Assembly (NCBI GenBank): GCA_033675265.1
Contig: JAUJYZ010000838.1
Location: 248,001 to 312,000, forward strand
Origin: Actinostola sp. cb2023
Lineage: Eukaryota > Cnidaria > Anthozoa > Actiniaria > Actinostolidae
Length of the DNA: 64,000 nt
Direction: 5' to 3'
The notes under the pieces are model-generated. The model saw nothing but the letters and a program-made list of their open reading frames with translations. It did not search any database and was not told the DNA's origin. The translations under genes and the position numbers were made by a program. Shown here piece by piece: positions 1 through 16,845 of the stretch (the first letter of the stretch is position 1; each line of letters opens with the position of its first letter).

Positions 1-19
1 CCTAGCGGGACGTAACAGT

Positions 20-292
20 TCACATGGTAAAAAATTGGTCTCGGCCTTTCCAAACACGAAAACAATGCCCCAAGAACTGCAGTGACGACCGAATTATCCT
101 TCGATGAAAGATGCGTTGAAGCTCCTCAAAGAGTTCAGTGATAGATGGCTTTGTTTTCTTTAAAGTATCTAACTGGGAGACTGAGAAAAGCGACAGTTGA
201 ATTACAGCTTGAATCAAGAGACTGATTTGTAAACGATCTCTGTGATGCATCTCACCCCCTAATGTGACTTGAGGAACTTGACATTCAGCCAC
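20..292 (-). CDS. Unrecognised 90-codon open frame at the window edge
   Basis: An uninterrupted minus-strand frame of 90 codons ends close to the left edge. I recognise no domain. It has a hydrophobic stretch around residues 22-40 and a basic middle, and no clear splice sites. It lies just upstream of the ficolin-like gene on the opposite strand, so it could be an exon of a divergent neighbour, a transposon remnant or chance. Coding status is uncertain. Confidence 0.2.
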   Translation of the reverse strand: MAECQVPQVTLGGEMHHRDRLQISLLIQAVIQLSLFSVSQLDTLKKTKPSITELFEELQRIFHRRIIRSSLQFLGHCFRVWKGRDQFFTM

Positions 293-425
293 GATCGACA
301 GACAGCTGGCGATGCCTCGGGGTCCAATGAGTACGTATACAGCTTAAATACCTCTGAAGTTCTTCAATGTTTTTCAAGTCTACACCTACTTACCCCGTGT
401 CGAAGAAAGTCGTCGAGGTAGCTGA

Positions 426-4597
<4,172 letters not shown>

Positions 4598-4887
4598 TTA
4601 CATTGCGCGCGACGCGCTGTAGCTGTACAGTGACCATACACTCTTAATTTAATTATTCGCATATATTGTTTGTTTATTTAAACATTTTTGTTTTGCCACA
4701 AAAGCAAAAAATTGCTTATCTAGGGAGCTCACAACAATATACAAGTTTATAAAGTCGCACATATTCTTCTGTATCACTTGTTAGCCAACCAGCCAGACAT
4801 AGCTAGGCATTGGAATACTGTTTTATCGTCTGGCCCCCTGGAGCGCGCAAAGATTCATGGGAAAAGGCGGTCAAGGCAGGGTGGGTA

Positions 4888-5239
4888 AAGGTGCGGTCAG
4901 TACGGGCAACAAAATCGTGCAACTTGTCGCGCAACATTGTTGCGTTGCAAGTTGCAGAGCAATGTTTCTCGTATTACCACCGTTCGCGCAACTTGTCGCG
5001 CAACACATTTTCGTGTTGCAGGTTGCAAAACTTTGTTGCGCAAAGTAGAAGCTCTTTCTACTTCATGCAACAAAGTTTTGCACCCTGCAACAAATGACCA
5101 AACATTTAATTTGTTGCGCGACAAGTTGCATGAACGATGGTAATACGAGAAACATTGTTTTGCAACTTGCAATAGCGCAACAATCTGAAAATGTTGCGCG
5201 ACAAGTTGCACGATTTTGTTGCCCGTATTACCGCACCTT
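4888..5239. mobile_element. Palindromic MITE with AAGGTGCGGT ends
   Basis: The ends AAGGTGCGGT...ACCGCACCTT are inverted. The arms run inward through gggcaacaaaatcgtgcaac and repeat an internal gcaacttgtcgcgcaac motif in both orientations, so the whole 352 bp can fold into a hairpin. It lies about 290 bp 3' of the ficolin-like gene. The short frames across it are by-products of the palindrome. Confidence 0.7.
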
Positions 5240-5363
5240 AATCTTGACATTGTATTTCAGCATGACCAAATTAAAACGTGGCACAGACATGATGAAGAAC
5301 AGTAATATGAATCTCAAGCTTTACCACTGCGCATGCGTAGCTTCTCAAACGTTTATATGCCAT

Positions 5364-5433
5364 TCTCGTACCCAGAGCTCCTCGGTCGGTCGTAAGGAAC
5401 GATCGACCGACCGAGAAGCTCTAGGTACGAAAA
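5364..5433. repeat. 70-bp imperfect hairpin
   Basis: Inverted halves around cctcggtcggtcg / cgaccgaccgag with a short central spacer and outer matches at ctcgtac / gtacga. It could be a small MITE remnant or a transcribed hairpin; nothing else identifies it. Confidence 0.5.
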
Positions 5434-5812
5434 TGTTTATAGGCTAACATCAGCTAACATTGCCAATGGACATTACAATTAATAGATAAATAAAATATAC
5501 AAAGGTTCAATACTCAGACTGTTTTACTTTTTTTTAAACCCATGATGTTCATAAACCTGTGTGTATCCCTTTCCGATACTCCCCGTAGGGGGAGGGGTGG
5601 GTAACGGCTGTACACAGGACCACGGACCGTCTGAAAATCAGGCTACACTCTACCAAGCTCAAGGACTCGGCCCTTACAAGTTTGAAATCAACTGATTTTA
5701 AATAATTTCAATGCAGGCAGCTTTATAGTTTGCTAAAATTACTTGAACGAAAAACACTACTCACAGAACGGCGCCGGCTCCGGCAAAGGCAGCAAAGGGG
5801 TGGAGGCTAAAA

Positions 5813-7005
5813 GGGATGCCTCAAAAGGACCTTATTAAATATTCATTTCCATGACGTCAGGCGACGTTCTCCGAAAGAGTTCTCGGGTTTCGTTTTTTTT
5901 ATCGACTGATCGACGGGAATTTCGAGAACTGCATTATATTGAGCCAGGGACGTTAATGTTTTGGTAATAATAATGCGGGAAAGAGCAGGAATATTTTAAA
6001 TTTTAAAATAACTAAATCCCTGTGCTCATGGATTCGCTATGGACTACTTGAAAAATTGAACGACTCACTAGTTTGGCTATAGAAGAAACATATCAAGCTC
6101 TAATGCAGTTCGAAACCATCACAACGACTCGATTTTCTCAGTTTTATAGCAAATATTTTGGTAAACAAAAGAGATATTACAGGCGCGTTCCTGGGCGGCA
6201 TTTTCAGCTTTAAGCGAGCAACCGAAAAGTGTTGAAGAACATCATAAGAGCGCAGATACCGAATGAGCTCGTCCCGGCCTGTATCCCTGGTGAGGTATAC
6301 TTGAATCGGCTGTCAGTGTTCTGCAGGTGACTTGCAAGATCCGTTTTGGCGTGAAATTGCAGTAAGACGTAAAAGTTACTTTTAGGTTCAGCCTTCAGGG
6401 TGCCACGACGTACTGAGTGCCACATTTATTTGTCTCTCAGGATGTCATGGCATGATTTTTATTTACTACCGAGAAAAATTGAAATGAAATGCTCTTTGTA
6501 ATTGCCAAGTTGAGAAATTGACACAAAAACAATACCGCACGCTGTCTAGACACGGTGTACGAGCAGGGTCTTTGAAGAGTTTCCGTTTAAAAAAATCCCT
6601 TTTGGAGGCAATTGTTTGGGAACTGACACAAGGGCGAACTTTTTCAGTTGAGGAAAAGTTGTTTTTTTCTTGTGTAGACATGGATAGTATAGAGTTTACT
6701 GGAGAGGAATCAATACGATTGAAATCGTAGGTTGTGACCCTCCCTATACGTGATTCTGAACATTGATAACAAATATTCTCCGATAAAAATTATCATACAG
6801 TGATAATCGATGATACTCATCACCCCATCATAATAAATAAAACCAACTTTCAGTACACTCAGAGCCAGCGATTGTGCATTTTGAGTTCACCATGTGTTCC
6901 GCCATATTGAATTTGATTCTTCGGGAAATGAGCTCGGGGGATTGTCGTACATTATCCGTAACGTCGTGAAATTGAATATTTAATGAGGTCCTTTTGAGGC
7001 ATCCC
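5813..7005. mobile_element. Non-autonomous DNA transposon, 1.19 kb, 32-bp inverted ends
   Basis: The end GGGATGCCTCAAAAGGACC is matched in reverse complement at 6974-7005 and the match continues into an AT-rich stretch (ttaaatattcatt / gaatatttaatga). No credible protein is encoded; the short frames at 6.2-6.7 kb match no family I know. The target duplication is unclear. Confidence 0.55.
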
Positions 7006-10000
7006 AAGAATAGCATTTTTGGGCTCCCTGTGTTGCATGCAAGTCCATGATACCTTTCGGCGAATGGGCTGAATGTCGTTTCAGTTGCAGTTGCTCTCGT
7101 GGTTTGAGTTGGTACGTGTTGTTAGTGTGAAATGTGCTTTTATTTTGGAGGAAAACGAACTATTTTCCTCTATAAAAGCCTGGTGATGGTTAACTAATAC
7201 ATTATTCTTATGTTTTATATCGACACAGGCGAATTCTCACGTCTTTTCGCTTCTGAAATCGTCATTTTGGAGTTGGATTTCCGTGTCAGACACTCGCACC
7301 TTCCTCGTTCACAACTATCACATCCTAATGAGTTAAAGCAAAGATCATGATGTCGACAGTGAGTAACAAAGTATATATACATGATTGTAGAAGAGTTTCA
7401 ATGGCTTTTAAATTAAAATGGCAGAAATACAGTTCATAGATCGCGTGTGTGTTCGTTGATTTACTGTATCCGACCTGTACATATTTGTTGAAACTGAAAG
7501 ATTAAGCGGTTTGATCAAAACAACACTGGTTTATATGACATTGTTTATGGTATTTTATCCATTTTAACCAACAGAAAAATATTCACAGGATCCATAAAGT
7601 ATTTTATTGTGACAATTTCTTTTGCTACGTTTGCTTATTGGTGTAGCAGTAAATGTTCTGTCTCTTTGCGTGCTGTTTGCTCCCAATAATTACATGATAT
7701 ATCACAGGCAGCCCAACCATTCCTTTTGAGGCTACTAAATAATTCAATAAAATGATATTTGCGTCTTTTTTGATGGGTTTCCTGTGGTAGAGCGCGCGTG
7801 CGCGCATTACGTTTTATATTGGGCTTCCTGTGTTGAGTAAGGTTTAATGTTGGGATACCTGTGTGCGTTCCGCAGTACATGTGTATATTTACACAAGGTA
7901 TGAAACTCGGTCACGTGACAATTACGTTTTTGCCCCTAATCTTTGTCAATATGACGTGAAAATTCAATTTTTCTTGGAATAACTAAATTTTACTGTATTC
8001 TCTAAACACTTCATAAGTTTCAGTCGTCTAACTTCACCGTATGCTGAGGAATTTTAATTTTGGCATTTTGCGCCTCATTGCCTGATGTGCGGTGCATTTT
8101 GTTGGTGCACTTTTCCGTGAGGCAGTCGGATTTTACCTTCGAGAGGACATCGACAAGCGCTCGGCAAATCTGAATTGTGCTCTTTTTTGCAAGTTTTAAT
8201 ATTTATATTTTCACTAAGCATAAGTCAAAACATCTACAATATACTTTATTTGTTTTCTGTTTTGACTTTTATATAGTATTTGTATTGTGTTTTAATTTTT
8301 ATCGATTAAAATGCTTTAAAATTGAGGCATTGTGTTTTATAAATGCAGAATAGTCTCCATATTTAGTACTGTACAACACATTTTTGCTATCAGTGCTTAT
8401 AAACAAAATGACAAACAAACGTTTTTATTTCAACAATCAGTTAAATTAAGTTTACTAGCTTTTTACACACTGTTTTGCCGTTCTTTCTGTACAATTCATT
8501 CACTATATTGATCAGTAATACTATGGATATTGTTTTGTATTTAAAAATACAAAATTAATAAATTTTATGCCTGCATGTCACCACAATCGACGAAGTTGTG
8601 ATTGAATAACAAACATCGGAGTGCGATATTAAAAGCTTACTTACGTTCTTCCGTGAACCATATTTAAAATTACTCTGTGTTTCTCTCAGATGATAGTATT
8701 TGCTAAATGAATTGTACTATGTCAATGACAACAAAGAACAACTGTTAATATTTTAGTTCACGGCTGCTTCATGAGTCCATCGCCATTCATCATGACTCCT
8801 TCGATGTCAGTGAATTTGAGTTCGTCTATATTTTTGCTTCAGATGGTTTATGCTGTGTTGGCGTTCCGGCTTGTGTTTTAAGAGTGAAAATCTGTATGAA
8901 TGAAGAATCTCAAATCAGTTTAAAAAAATCGGATTTCTTTTTATTTTACCAAAACATCCCTTCAGGTGAACTCTTTCAGGAATGGATAGTAAAAGACCCT
9001 GAAGCGCTTTTGATTTTGAGAATTTTAAAAAAGTTTGAAAATTCGGCAAAAATACCTATTTTCATTCTTTAAATTGGTCGAATTATCAGTCAACTTCAAA
9101 TAGATGGTACGACCGCTCATACGGTCCTATGGATTTTATATTCCTCAGATATCTAGAACACTCCTAAAGCTTTAAGAATGTTCAAAAGGTGTGATGAAAA
9201 TAACTTTTACAATATATATTTTCGCCGTCTTTGCTTACGCCATCTTTGCGTGATGTTATGATAGGCAAAATAACGCCTGAGTTTGACCTCCAAAAACCGC
9301 TCCTGGTACCTAACAAATGCAAATAACAATTATATTGCATGAAAGCCTACTTATGCTAGTTTTCTGTACTCGAGTGTCAGCTTTGAGAATTAAAATGCTA
9401 ACAAGCGATAAAATATTTACTGAAGGCCGTTGGACGACCTACGCGACAGGCAAGAAATGTCAATAATTCACTGCACTGCAAAGAAAACAGCGAAATAACT
9501 AATTTAATCTCATAAAACCGCATAGTATCAACAGGACTTGTAGATAAGGCAATACTTTATAGTTGACAAGCTAATAAAACGAATTATTTGTCACCGTAAC
9601 ATCTCCAAAGGCCGGAAGTACAATAAGTTAGAACTGCGCTGGTATATGTCAGACGGTATAATAGGCTTTCAGATATATGTAAGCCCTGTAGGCTTCTATA
9701 ATGGTTAACATTACTCTAAATAGGTATCAAATATATTCAGATAAATAATTTTCGTATGATATAACTGATAAAACGTAAACTACATTATCCATGACCTTTC
9801 AACGGAACGGAAGTAACGTTATTAAATCGCTCTTCAAATCAACATCAACTTATCAAACAGTTAAAATATAAGGCCCCAAAACTACCAAAATATAAATCAA
9901 GTCATACTTTAACTTCAATGTTTGAATATATTCTCGGTAATGAATGTATTAAATAAGCGTTTGAGATGACTATTCAGTATAGAGAATTCAAATTGACTTT

Positions 10001-10191
10001 ACATTCTGACTTACTGTACAATTTCCCCTGCATGGATATTGAGCTTTTCCGGTTCTTGTAGTTTGTAAAAGCCTTGCAATTTGCTTCGATAGTCTTTAAA
10101 ACAATAGAAATCTGGACGTAGCTCTACATTCAATGTGAGTGTGCAACAGTGCCAGTAAGTTTGGTATCGTATTACTGTTTGTATAAACACT

Positions 10192-10798
10192 TTGAATAAA
10201 TTATCTCAATTAAACGCACGTGATACCGTATTTCGAAATCACTTGAATTACACAAGAACAGCATTCTTTATTGGAGAACGTGCTGGAACTATGCTGTGCA
10301 GCTTTTCTACTCTTGTCGACGACAATGTCACTTGCGGCATTAGTCCGGAATATCAGGTTCAGTCTGAATGTGTTCCTCTTGCAAAATGTGAAAGAGATGT
10401 GACAACACATCTTGAGATGTATGGGATAAGTGATGATCCATTTATACTAAAGAGTGAAATGAAACTTCTGCTGGCACGTGCAGGTAAGGTAATTGTTTAT
10501 TGTTTCTTATTACTTTATAGCGCGTATATTACGCTAGTATTGTAAACTATAACTGTTTTACTGTAATCATTATAGGAATTTTCTCATTGGATGAGTCATC
10601 TCATGGACTTATAACAATATGTCCCCGTCATCGGGCCGAGTATGGAATTAGATGGCGTACTGAAAGTGAGGTGCTCGGTACCAAAACCACTGATTGCACA
10701 CAAGTCTGCGACAGTGAAAGGAACACGCCGAATGAACAGCAAACTATCGTCATTTATTCTCAAAGAATCTGGTCAACTAATTGCAGTTGGATCGCGTG
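10192..10798 (+). pseudogene. Cys/His-rich two-exon gene fragment in the foldback loop
   Basis: Exon 1 (10192-10493) joins exon 2 (from 10576) in frame through CAG|GTAAGG and TATAG|G. The joined protein has spaced cysteines and a conserved-looking CPRHRAEYGIRWR core. After about position 10672 the reading changes by one base into a frame that fits a Cys/Pro, KGTRR and GQLIAVGS pattern, so a single frameshift is likely. Similar CPRHR modules occur in repeat-encoded proteins of cnidarians as I recall them; I cannot name the family. It lies wholly in the single-copy loop, so it may be a captured gene piece. Confidence 0.45.
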
Positions 10799-12062
10799 AG
10801 TAACGTGTAACGTAATATTGATAATATTATAAATGCCCCAATAATCTGTATGTCATGCTTAAAAACGGACACCTTGAAACGGACATCCCATGGGGGGAAT
10901 GGTCTTCGACAGGAGAATCTGTCGATCAGCGGCGATTAGAGTTAGGTGTTTAGTTATTTTGAAATTGATCAAGCGCCCCCCACCCCCCCATCCCATCCCG
11001 TGGTTTTCGGAAGAACCGAGGGGGAGGGGGGGTATCGCACAAAATTGTCAGATAAATCCCTATTCAAGGCTTATTCCATGTCCAAAACGCTAAAGGGTAA
11101 ATTGTATACCAAACCTATTCAAAACAACAGTCCTGATATCAATATCATATCCAGTGGCACGTCCCCTATAATATGGTAGTATTATACGTATCGGGATATG
11201 CTAGGCAAGACAGAAGAGCACTAAAAAGGTATCGTTGACATTGACATTTTTCTTATTTGCCTCAGCAATTTGCAACATGTGCTTCGGATATCTGATGAAT
11301 ATAATTCCGCAAGAGGATGGAGGATATCAAATGGTACCCATGGAACATGCAGTTGAAGGAGGCAGTTTAGAAGAACCTTGTATACGCATCGAGTGACCAA
11401 TGGTGTAAGTATGTTGGCGACCTCGATAGGACGGCATTTTGGGTGTTTTCACGTCCTGACAAGAACGCTTACGTCGAAGAAAACAGCGCAACTGATGAAA
11501 AAAAAACATTATTGCGCCATTGACCGCGACGCCGTCCTAGGAACAATAAGATACTTTTCAACGTTATTTAGTGTAAAATAATTGCATCGACAATTTGTCT
11601 CTGTGCAATATTCTTTGGTGGAGGGGTGCGTGCCATGAAGAGAGAAGTCGCCCTAAAATGACCTGACATGCGTTGAGCAGCATTCGTCCTATATTTAGAC
11701 TGATTTGATTTGTGACTTACCACCACTAGTTGAACGTTTTCAAATTTACCTAATTATTTTACTACACATGTTGGCACTTGACCTGAGGAAACTAGAACGA
11801 GTTTCAAAAATAGCCCACATGCGGCTCGATCGCCATGTAATTTTTGACTTGAAAGGATGGGCGTAGTTTCACTCTCTCGGTAATAATTCCCTCCTGATAA
11901 CGTTTCACGTCGCTACAAATAAAAAAGTAATAAAGGAATGGAAGAAAATAAATCAGGAAGCAACATGTACGGTACGTGTTCAATTACCTAATTAGTCAAC
12001 TTGTACTTGAGATAATTTATTCAAAAAATCACTGGCACTGTTGCACACTCACATTGAATGTA

Positions 12063-12683
12063 CAGTGGAACCCCGTTATAACGGACACGGAAGGGACCAG
12101 AGAAAGTGTCCGTTATCACGGGGTGTCCGTTATAACAGGGTTTCTTACAGATTACGTCAGTGACACTCTTATTGAATTTATTAATATAGAAACCTCTATT
12201 ATAGCATACACATCAATAACGCAACATTTGAAACGTCTCAAATGAAAACAAAACATAAAACCTTGATAATACAAGTGAAACTTTGTTCTTTTTCTAACAA
12301 AATGCTTATCCTCTTACAAATATCCATTTCCATTCGTCTCTAATCAGGAATAAATCTTCACGAAAAATTTCATAGCGATACAGTTGTTCTTTCGCAAACA
12401 AAACTGTTATTTCCTAGCGAAAAACTTTTAAACTTTTAATCGTATTAGTGCAGCCATTAGCGCAATGGTGTGACGGAAGATTGTACAGTACTCAAACTGT
12501 CCGTTATAACGGGGTTGATTTTGTATTAAATTTTGCTGTTCGGGATGTAAAAAAGTGTCCGTTGTCCGTTATAACGGGTGTCCGTTATAAAGGGGTCTTT
12601 TTAACAGAAAATGTATCACCTTTCCGCCGGGACCTATAAAATTGTCCGTTATACCGGGGTGTCCGTTAGGCGGGGTTCCACTG
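12063..12683. mobile_element. Tigger/pogo-like MITE, 621 bp, TA duplication
   Basis: The ends CAGTGGAACCCCG / CGGGGTTCCACTG carry repeated gtccgttataacgg blocks and are flanked by TA. These are typical Tigger-type ends of the Tc1/mariner superfamily. The left foldback arm shows the uninterrupted sequence at the matching point (near 10130), confirming an insertion into the right arm. Confidence 0.8.
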
Positions 12684-13320
12684 TAGTACTAGTCCAGCTA
12701 CATCCAGATTTATATATTTTTTTAAGACAATCGAAGCAAAATGCCAGGCTTTTTTTACAAACTACAAGAACCGGAAAAGCTCAATATCCATGCAGGGGAA
12801 ATTGTACAGTAAGTCAGAATGTAAAGTCAATTTGAATTCTCTATACTGAATAATCATCTCAAACGCTAATTTAATGCATTCATTACCGATAATTTATTCA
12901 AACATTGAAGTTAAAGTATGACTTGATTTATATTTTGGTAGTTTTGGGGCCTTATATTTGAACTGTTTGATAAGTTGATGTTGATTTGAAAGAGCGATTT
13001 AGTAGCGTTATTTCCATTCCGTTGAAAGATCATTGATAATGCAGTTTACGTTTTATCAGTTATATCATACGAAAATCATTTATCTGAATATATTTGATAC
13101 CTATTTAGAGTAATGTTAACCATTATAGAAGCCTACAGGGCTTACATATATCTGAAAGCCTATTATACCGTCTGACATATACCAGCGCAGTTCTAACTTA
13201 TTGTACTTCCGGCCTTTGGAGATGTTACGGTGACAAATAATTCGTTTTATTGGCTTGTCAACTATAAAGTATTGCCTTATCTACAAGTCTTGTTGATACT
13301 ATGCGGTTTTATGAGTTTAA

Positions 13321-14264
13321 GGAGGCTGGAAAGGGTTTTCTGACCGCGGAGAATGGTGACGAAAAAATTTCAACAAAATGAAAACAAAATGGCGGCGCTT
13401 CCCGATTCAGAAGAAAATCTACTAAACTTTGAGTAAAACAAGTGATAATGACCATTTACTAAACAAATATTCTCACAAATACATTTATCATGGTCATTTT
13501 TACTTCGAAAAGGCCACAGCTTGATAGATCAGCGTAAATTATTGGTCGTTTCTGGTAATTCGAGACGATCGCACCAAATCAATGTAAACAACATTATTCT
13601 CCGTGATATAATAAAATAAATACTGTTTATACATCTCTCTATGTTTGTCTCTTTTTGCAAGCTTCTCAAACAGTGTACGATGTATTCTGTAAGTCTTTCT
13701 TTTGCAATCATATCGGCGCTGCACACGCGTAAATACATGACGTAAGTGCAGTTCTTCTAGTTTGACAAGACCCATCTGACGTGTACAAGAAATTCTTATG
13801 CCAATAACTCAAAAACTGTTCGGTAAAATGTTTTAATTTTTTGACATTTTTTTCTACTTAGGTTCAAAATTGTATAGGCGACATAGAAACAAATTCTGTA
13901 ATGAGAAGCTTTTTATAACTAACAAAATAGGTTTTTGCGATATATTATGAATTTCGCATTACAGAATTTTTTTGTTTTCTCTCAAAAGAAAGATCAAGGG
14001 TGAAACTCAAAATTTGCAAGCTAAAAAAAAATTCACCGAATGGAAATCGAGTTATAAATTTTTAAATGAGAATTTAGGGTCTAATTGGAAGTACTATGTA
14101 GTTGCCATGACAACATCAAACGTCATATTGTCATAAATTTTCGAATCTTTATTTGTCCAGCTTCAAAATAGCATATTGAATCAATATCTTGTCTAAAGCA
14201 ATTTAAAGTTATAGGAGTTTGTCAATGAGTGCATAGTTATTCTGAAATACCCTTTCCAGCCTCC
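13321..14264. mobile_element. TTAA-flanked non-autonomous element, 944 bp
   Basis: The ends GGAGGCTGGAAAGGG / CCCTTTCCAGCCTCC are flanked by TTAA at 13317-13320 and 14265-14268. The matching place in the left arm (near 9510) lacks the insert, giving a filled/empty comparison inside one sequence. TTAA duplication is the hallmark of piggyBac-type cut-and-paste. No transposase is encoded. Confidence 0.75.
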
Positions 14265-16127
14265 TTAAGTTAGTTATTTCGCTGTTTTCTTTGCAGTGCA
14301 GTGAATTATTGACATTTCTTGCCTGTCGCGTAGGTCGTCCAACGGCCTTCAGTAAATATTTTATCGCTTGTTAGCGTTTTAATTCTCAAAGCTGACACTC
14401 GAGTACAGAAAACTAGCATAAGTAGGCTTTCATGCAATATAATTGTTATTTGCATTTGTTAGGTACCAGGAGCGGTTTTTGGAGGTCAAACTCAGGCGTT
14501 ATTTTGCCTATCATAACATCACGCAAAGATGGCGTAAGCAAAGACGGCGAAAATATATATTGTAAAAGTTATTTTCATCATACCTTTTAAATATTCTTAA
14601 AGCTTTAGGAGTGTTCTAGATATCTGAGGAATATAAAATCCATAGGACCGTATGCGCGGTCGTACCATCTATTTGAAGTTGACTGATAATTCGACCAATT
14701 TAATGAATGAAAATAGGTATTTTTGCCGAATTTTCAAACTTTTTTAAAATTCTCAAAATCAAAAGCGCTTCAGGATCTTTGACTATCCATTCCTGAAAGA
14801 GTTCACCTGAAGGGATGTTTTGGTAAAATAAAAAGAAATCCGATTTTTTTAAACTGATTTGAGATTCTTCATTCATACAGATTTTCACTCTTAAGAAGTA
14901 CTGTAAGAAAGTACAAAATAACATAGATGAGAGTGTCATAATGTTTAAACAGATAAAGTACTAGGTTCTTTGTTGAACTTGATTGAAGTGTAAGTCTTAT
15001 TTCAATGACAACTGTACACAAGTGAAATAGCTCGGTCATAAGCTTAATTTATGAAAAATAACTGAAGCAGCCCTTCTGCCATAGTATAGGCAAGTCATTT
15101 CATGTCTTTTATTAGAGAACAGTTAGAGCAAAAACTACTAAAACCTCAAGAAAATAATTCAGAAAATATATTTAGTTCAGCTTAGTTTTCAACAAAACTG
15201 TCGTGTGTCGAGCACAACATACAATTCTCCACCATTCAAAATGAAAAACCGTCAAATTTCATCTAAAGCTACTTAAAGTTTACATGAATTGTGAACTTCT
15301 AAACTTACCATGGATAAGGAAAAGAATCCAAACGCTTACACCGTTTTGCTTCATCAACTTCTCTGCCATTTTTCAAGACTTCAGCGACTTCACCCTGGGT
15401 ACCCCCCACGGGCATGTAGCGTACGACGACTTCGGCTCTTTGGCTCACGGAAAAGTGCACCAACAAAATGCACCGCACATCAGGCCATGATACGCCATCA
15501 GTTTCACACCTTGTTTCAATATACACATTTGCTGCGGGCGCATCCCGCAGGATGCACACAGGGAGCCCAATATTATACCTTACTCAACACAGGAAGCCCA
15601 ATATAATACGTATTGCGCGCGCGCTCTACCACAGGAAACCCATCAAGAAAAGACGAGCGCATACAAATATATTTTTATTTATTATTAGTAGCCTCAAAAA
15701 CAATGGTTGGGCTGCCTATGGATATATATGTGCGGCGGTACAGGGTCCAGGTTTTGGGCCATTTTATTCTCTAATCCAGGTTAAATGAACGCATAAAAAT
15801 CATTAATCCAGGTTATAGCCTAAAAAAACATTTATTAATTTTTAATAATTTGTATAATGTGGTATCGACGTTTCAGTAAAACTCCGCATGAACAATAATA
15901 ATGGCGTCAGTCAGACGTAAAGGTGTTAGAGTGTTAGTCTGACAAAATATCCTGAAGACTGCATCATATCAGATCGTAAATAAAAATTCGTAAATCCAGG
16001 TTTTTTTATTTGGGAAATTCGTAAATCCAGGTTTTCGAGTGACAAATTCCAAAAACAGGGTCCAGGTCTGAACATCTCGCCGCTACGGTGGCCCACAAGG
16101 GCAAAACACAAATTAATTCTCCATCAG

Positions 16128-16403
16128 AAGCAAAACAATCTTTCGTAAAGCAAAACAATCTTTCGTAAAGCAAAACAATCTTTCGTAAAGCAAAACAATA
16201 TTTCGTAAAGCAAAACAATCTTTCGTAAAGCAAAACAATCTTTCGTAAAGCAAAACAATCTTTCGTAAAGCAAAACAATCTTTCGTAAAGCAAAACAATA
16301 TTTCGTAAAGCAAAACAATTTCATAAAGCAAAACAATCTTTCGTAAAGCAAAACAATCTTTCGTAAAGCAAAACAATCTTTCGTAAAGCAAAACAATCTT
16401 TCG
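16128..16403. repeat. Tandem array of a 20-bp unit, about 14 copies
   Basis: The unit is gcaaaacaatctttcgtaaa, near-perfect, with one shortened copy near 16317 and occasional tct/tat changes. Minus-strand frames through it are repeat artefacts reading a cyclic peptide. It sits just outside the foldback. Confidence 0.95.
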
Positions 16404-16554
16404 CGAAACACAAGTCAGAGGACTAGGTACCACTCGAACAGCGATAGTGAGAGAAGCCTGGATTGAGTGAGACAGGAATCCCAATCAGAAATATACGAAC
16501 AGCGAAGAGCCTGGGACTCTAGAGTATTGGTGCCATCTTGGATTATTTTTCATT

Positions 16555-16845
16555 ATGGAGGAAAGTATTCCTACTGGAGATGAAAAGGATATAATCACAT
16601 ATTATTTTAGAAAGGGATATGAATATCATGCAATTGTAAATTTTTTAGCCAAGTTTCATCAAATAAATATAAGCATCAGGACATTAAAGAACAGATTGCG
16701 ACAATATAAGCTACGTAGAAGGACACCAGCATTCGATTTGGACTTGGTACGTGACAGAATTTTAAGGGAGCTGAGTGGCCCTTGGTTCTAGCAGCGGTTA
16801 CAGGAGCATGTGGCATACTCTGCGCTTGGAGAACATTCAAGTACA
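16555..16845 (+). pseudogene. N-terminal helix-turn-helix piece of an integrase-like transposon protein
   Basis: The frame opens at an ATG and encodes about 75 residues with the pattern of the N-terminal helix-turn-helix of integrase-core proteins common in coral and fish genomes: a YYFRKGYEYHAIVNFL helix, the SIRTLKNRL recognition helix, then RRR. At about 16783 one extra base ends the frame; past it the sense resumes with a GYRSMWHTLR stretch expected of this family. No catalytic part follows, so it is a truncated, frameshifted relic. Confidence 0.55.

Larger units (their letters stand above)
7694..15730. mobile_element. Giant foldback element, arms about 2.5 kb, loop 1.9 kb
   Basis: The left arm (7694 to about 10165) reappears in reverse complement as the right arm (about 12028-15730). 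Matched blocks include the outer 7.70-7.89 / 15.54-15.72 kb ends, the 8.07-8.12 / 15.43-15.49 kb block, the near-identical 8.88-9.6 / 14.2-14.89 kb block and the inner 9.6-10.16 / 12.03-13.3 kb block. Some stretches (about 8.15-8.85 versus 14.9-15.4 kb) do not match, so the arms have diverged or been patched. The right arm is longer because two later elements landed in it. The loop carries a broken gene. It may be a foldback transposon or a segmental inverted duplication. Confidence 0.75.

Noticed and set aside
4810..5447. Several overlapping frames of 60-117 codons
   Set aside because: They cross a palindromic MITE and a hairpin; mirrored frames on both strands show they are by-products.
8884..9072. 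63-residue frame repeated at 14700-14939 on the other strand
   Set aside because: The two are the same part of the foldback arms. No domain, splice context or longer frame; conservation reflects arm identity.
15284..15788. Overlapping frames on both strands in the outer right foldback arm
   Set aside because: Three phases are open at once and no family pattern is visible; the outer arm end repeats at 7.7-7.9 kb.
16006..16484. Frames repeating a Phe/Cys/Ala/Leu/Arg peptide on the minus strand
   Set aside because: Direct translation of the 20-bp tandem array in all three phases.
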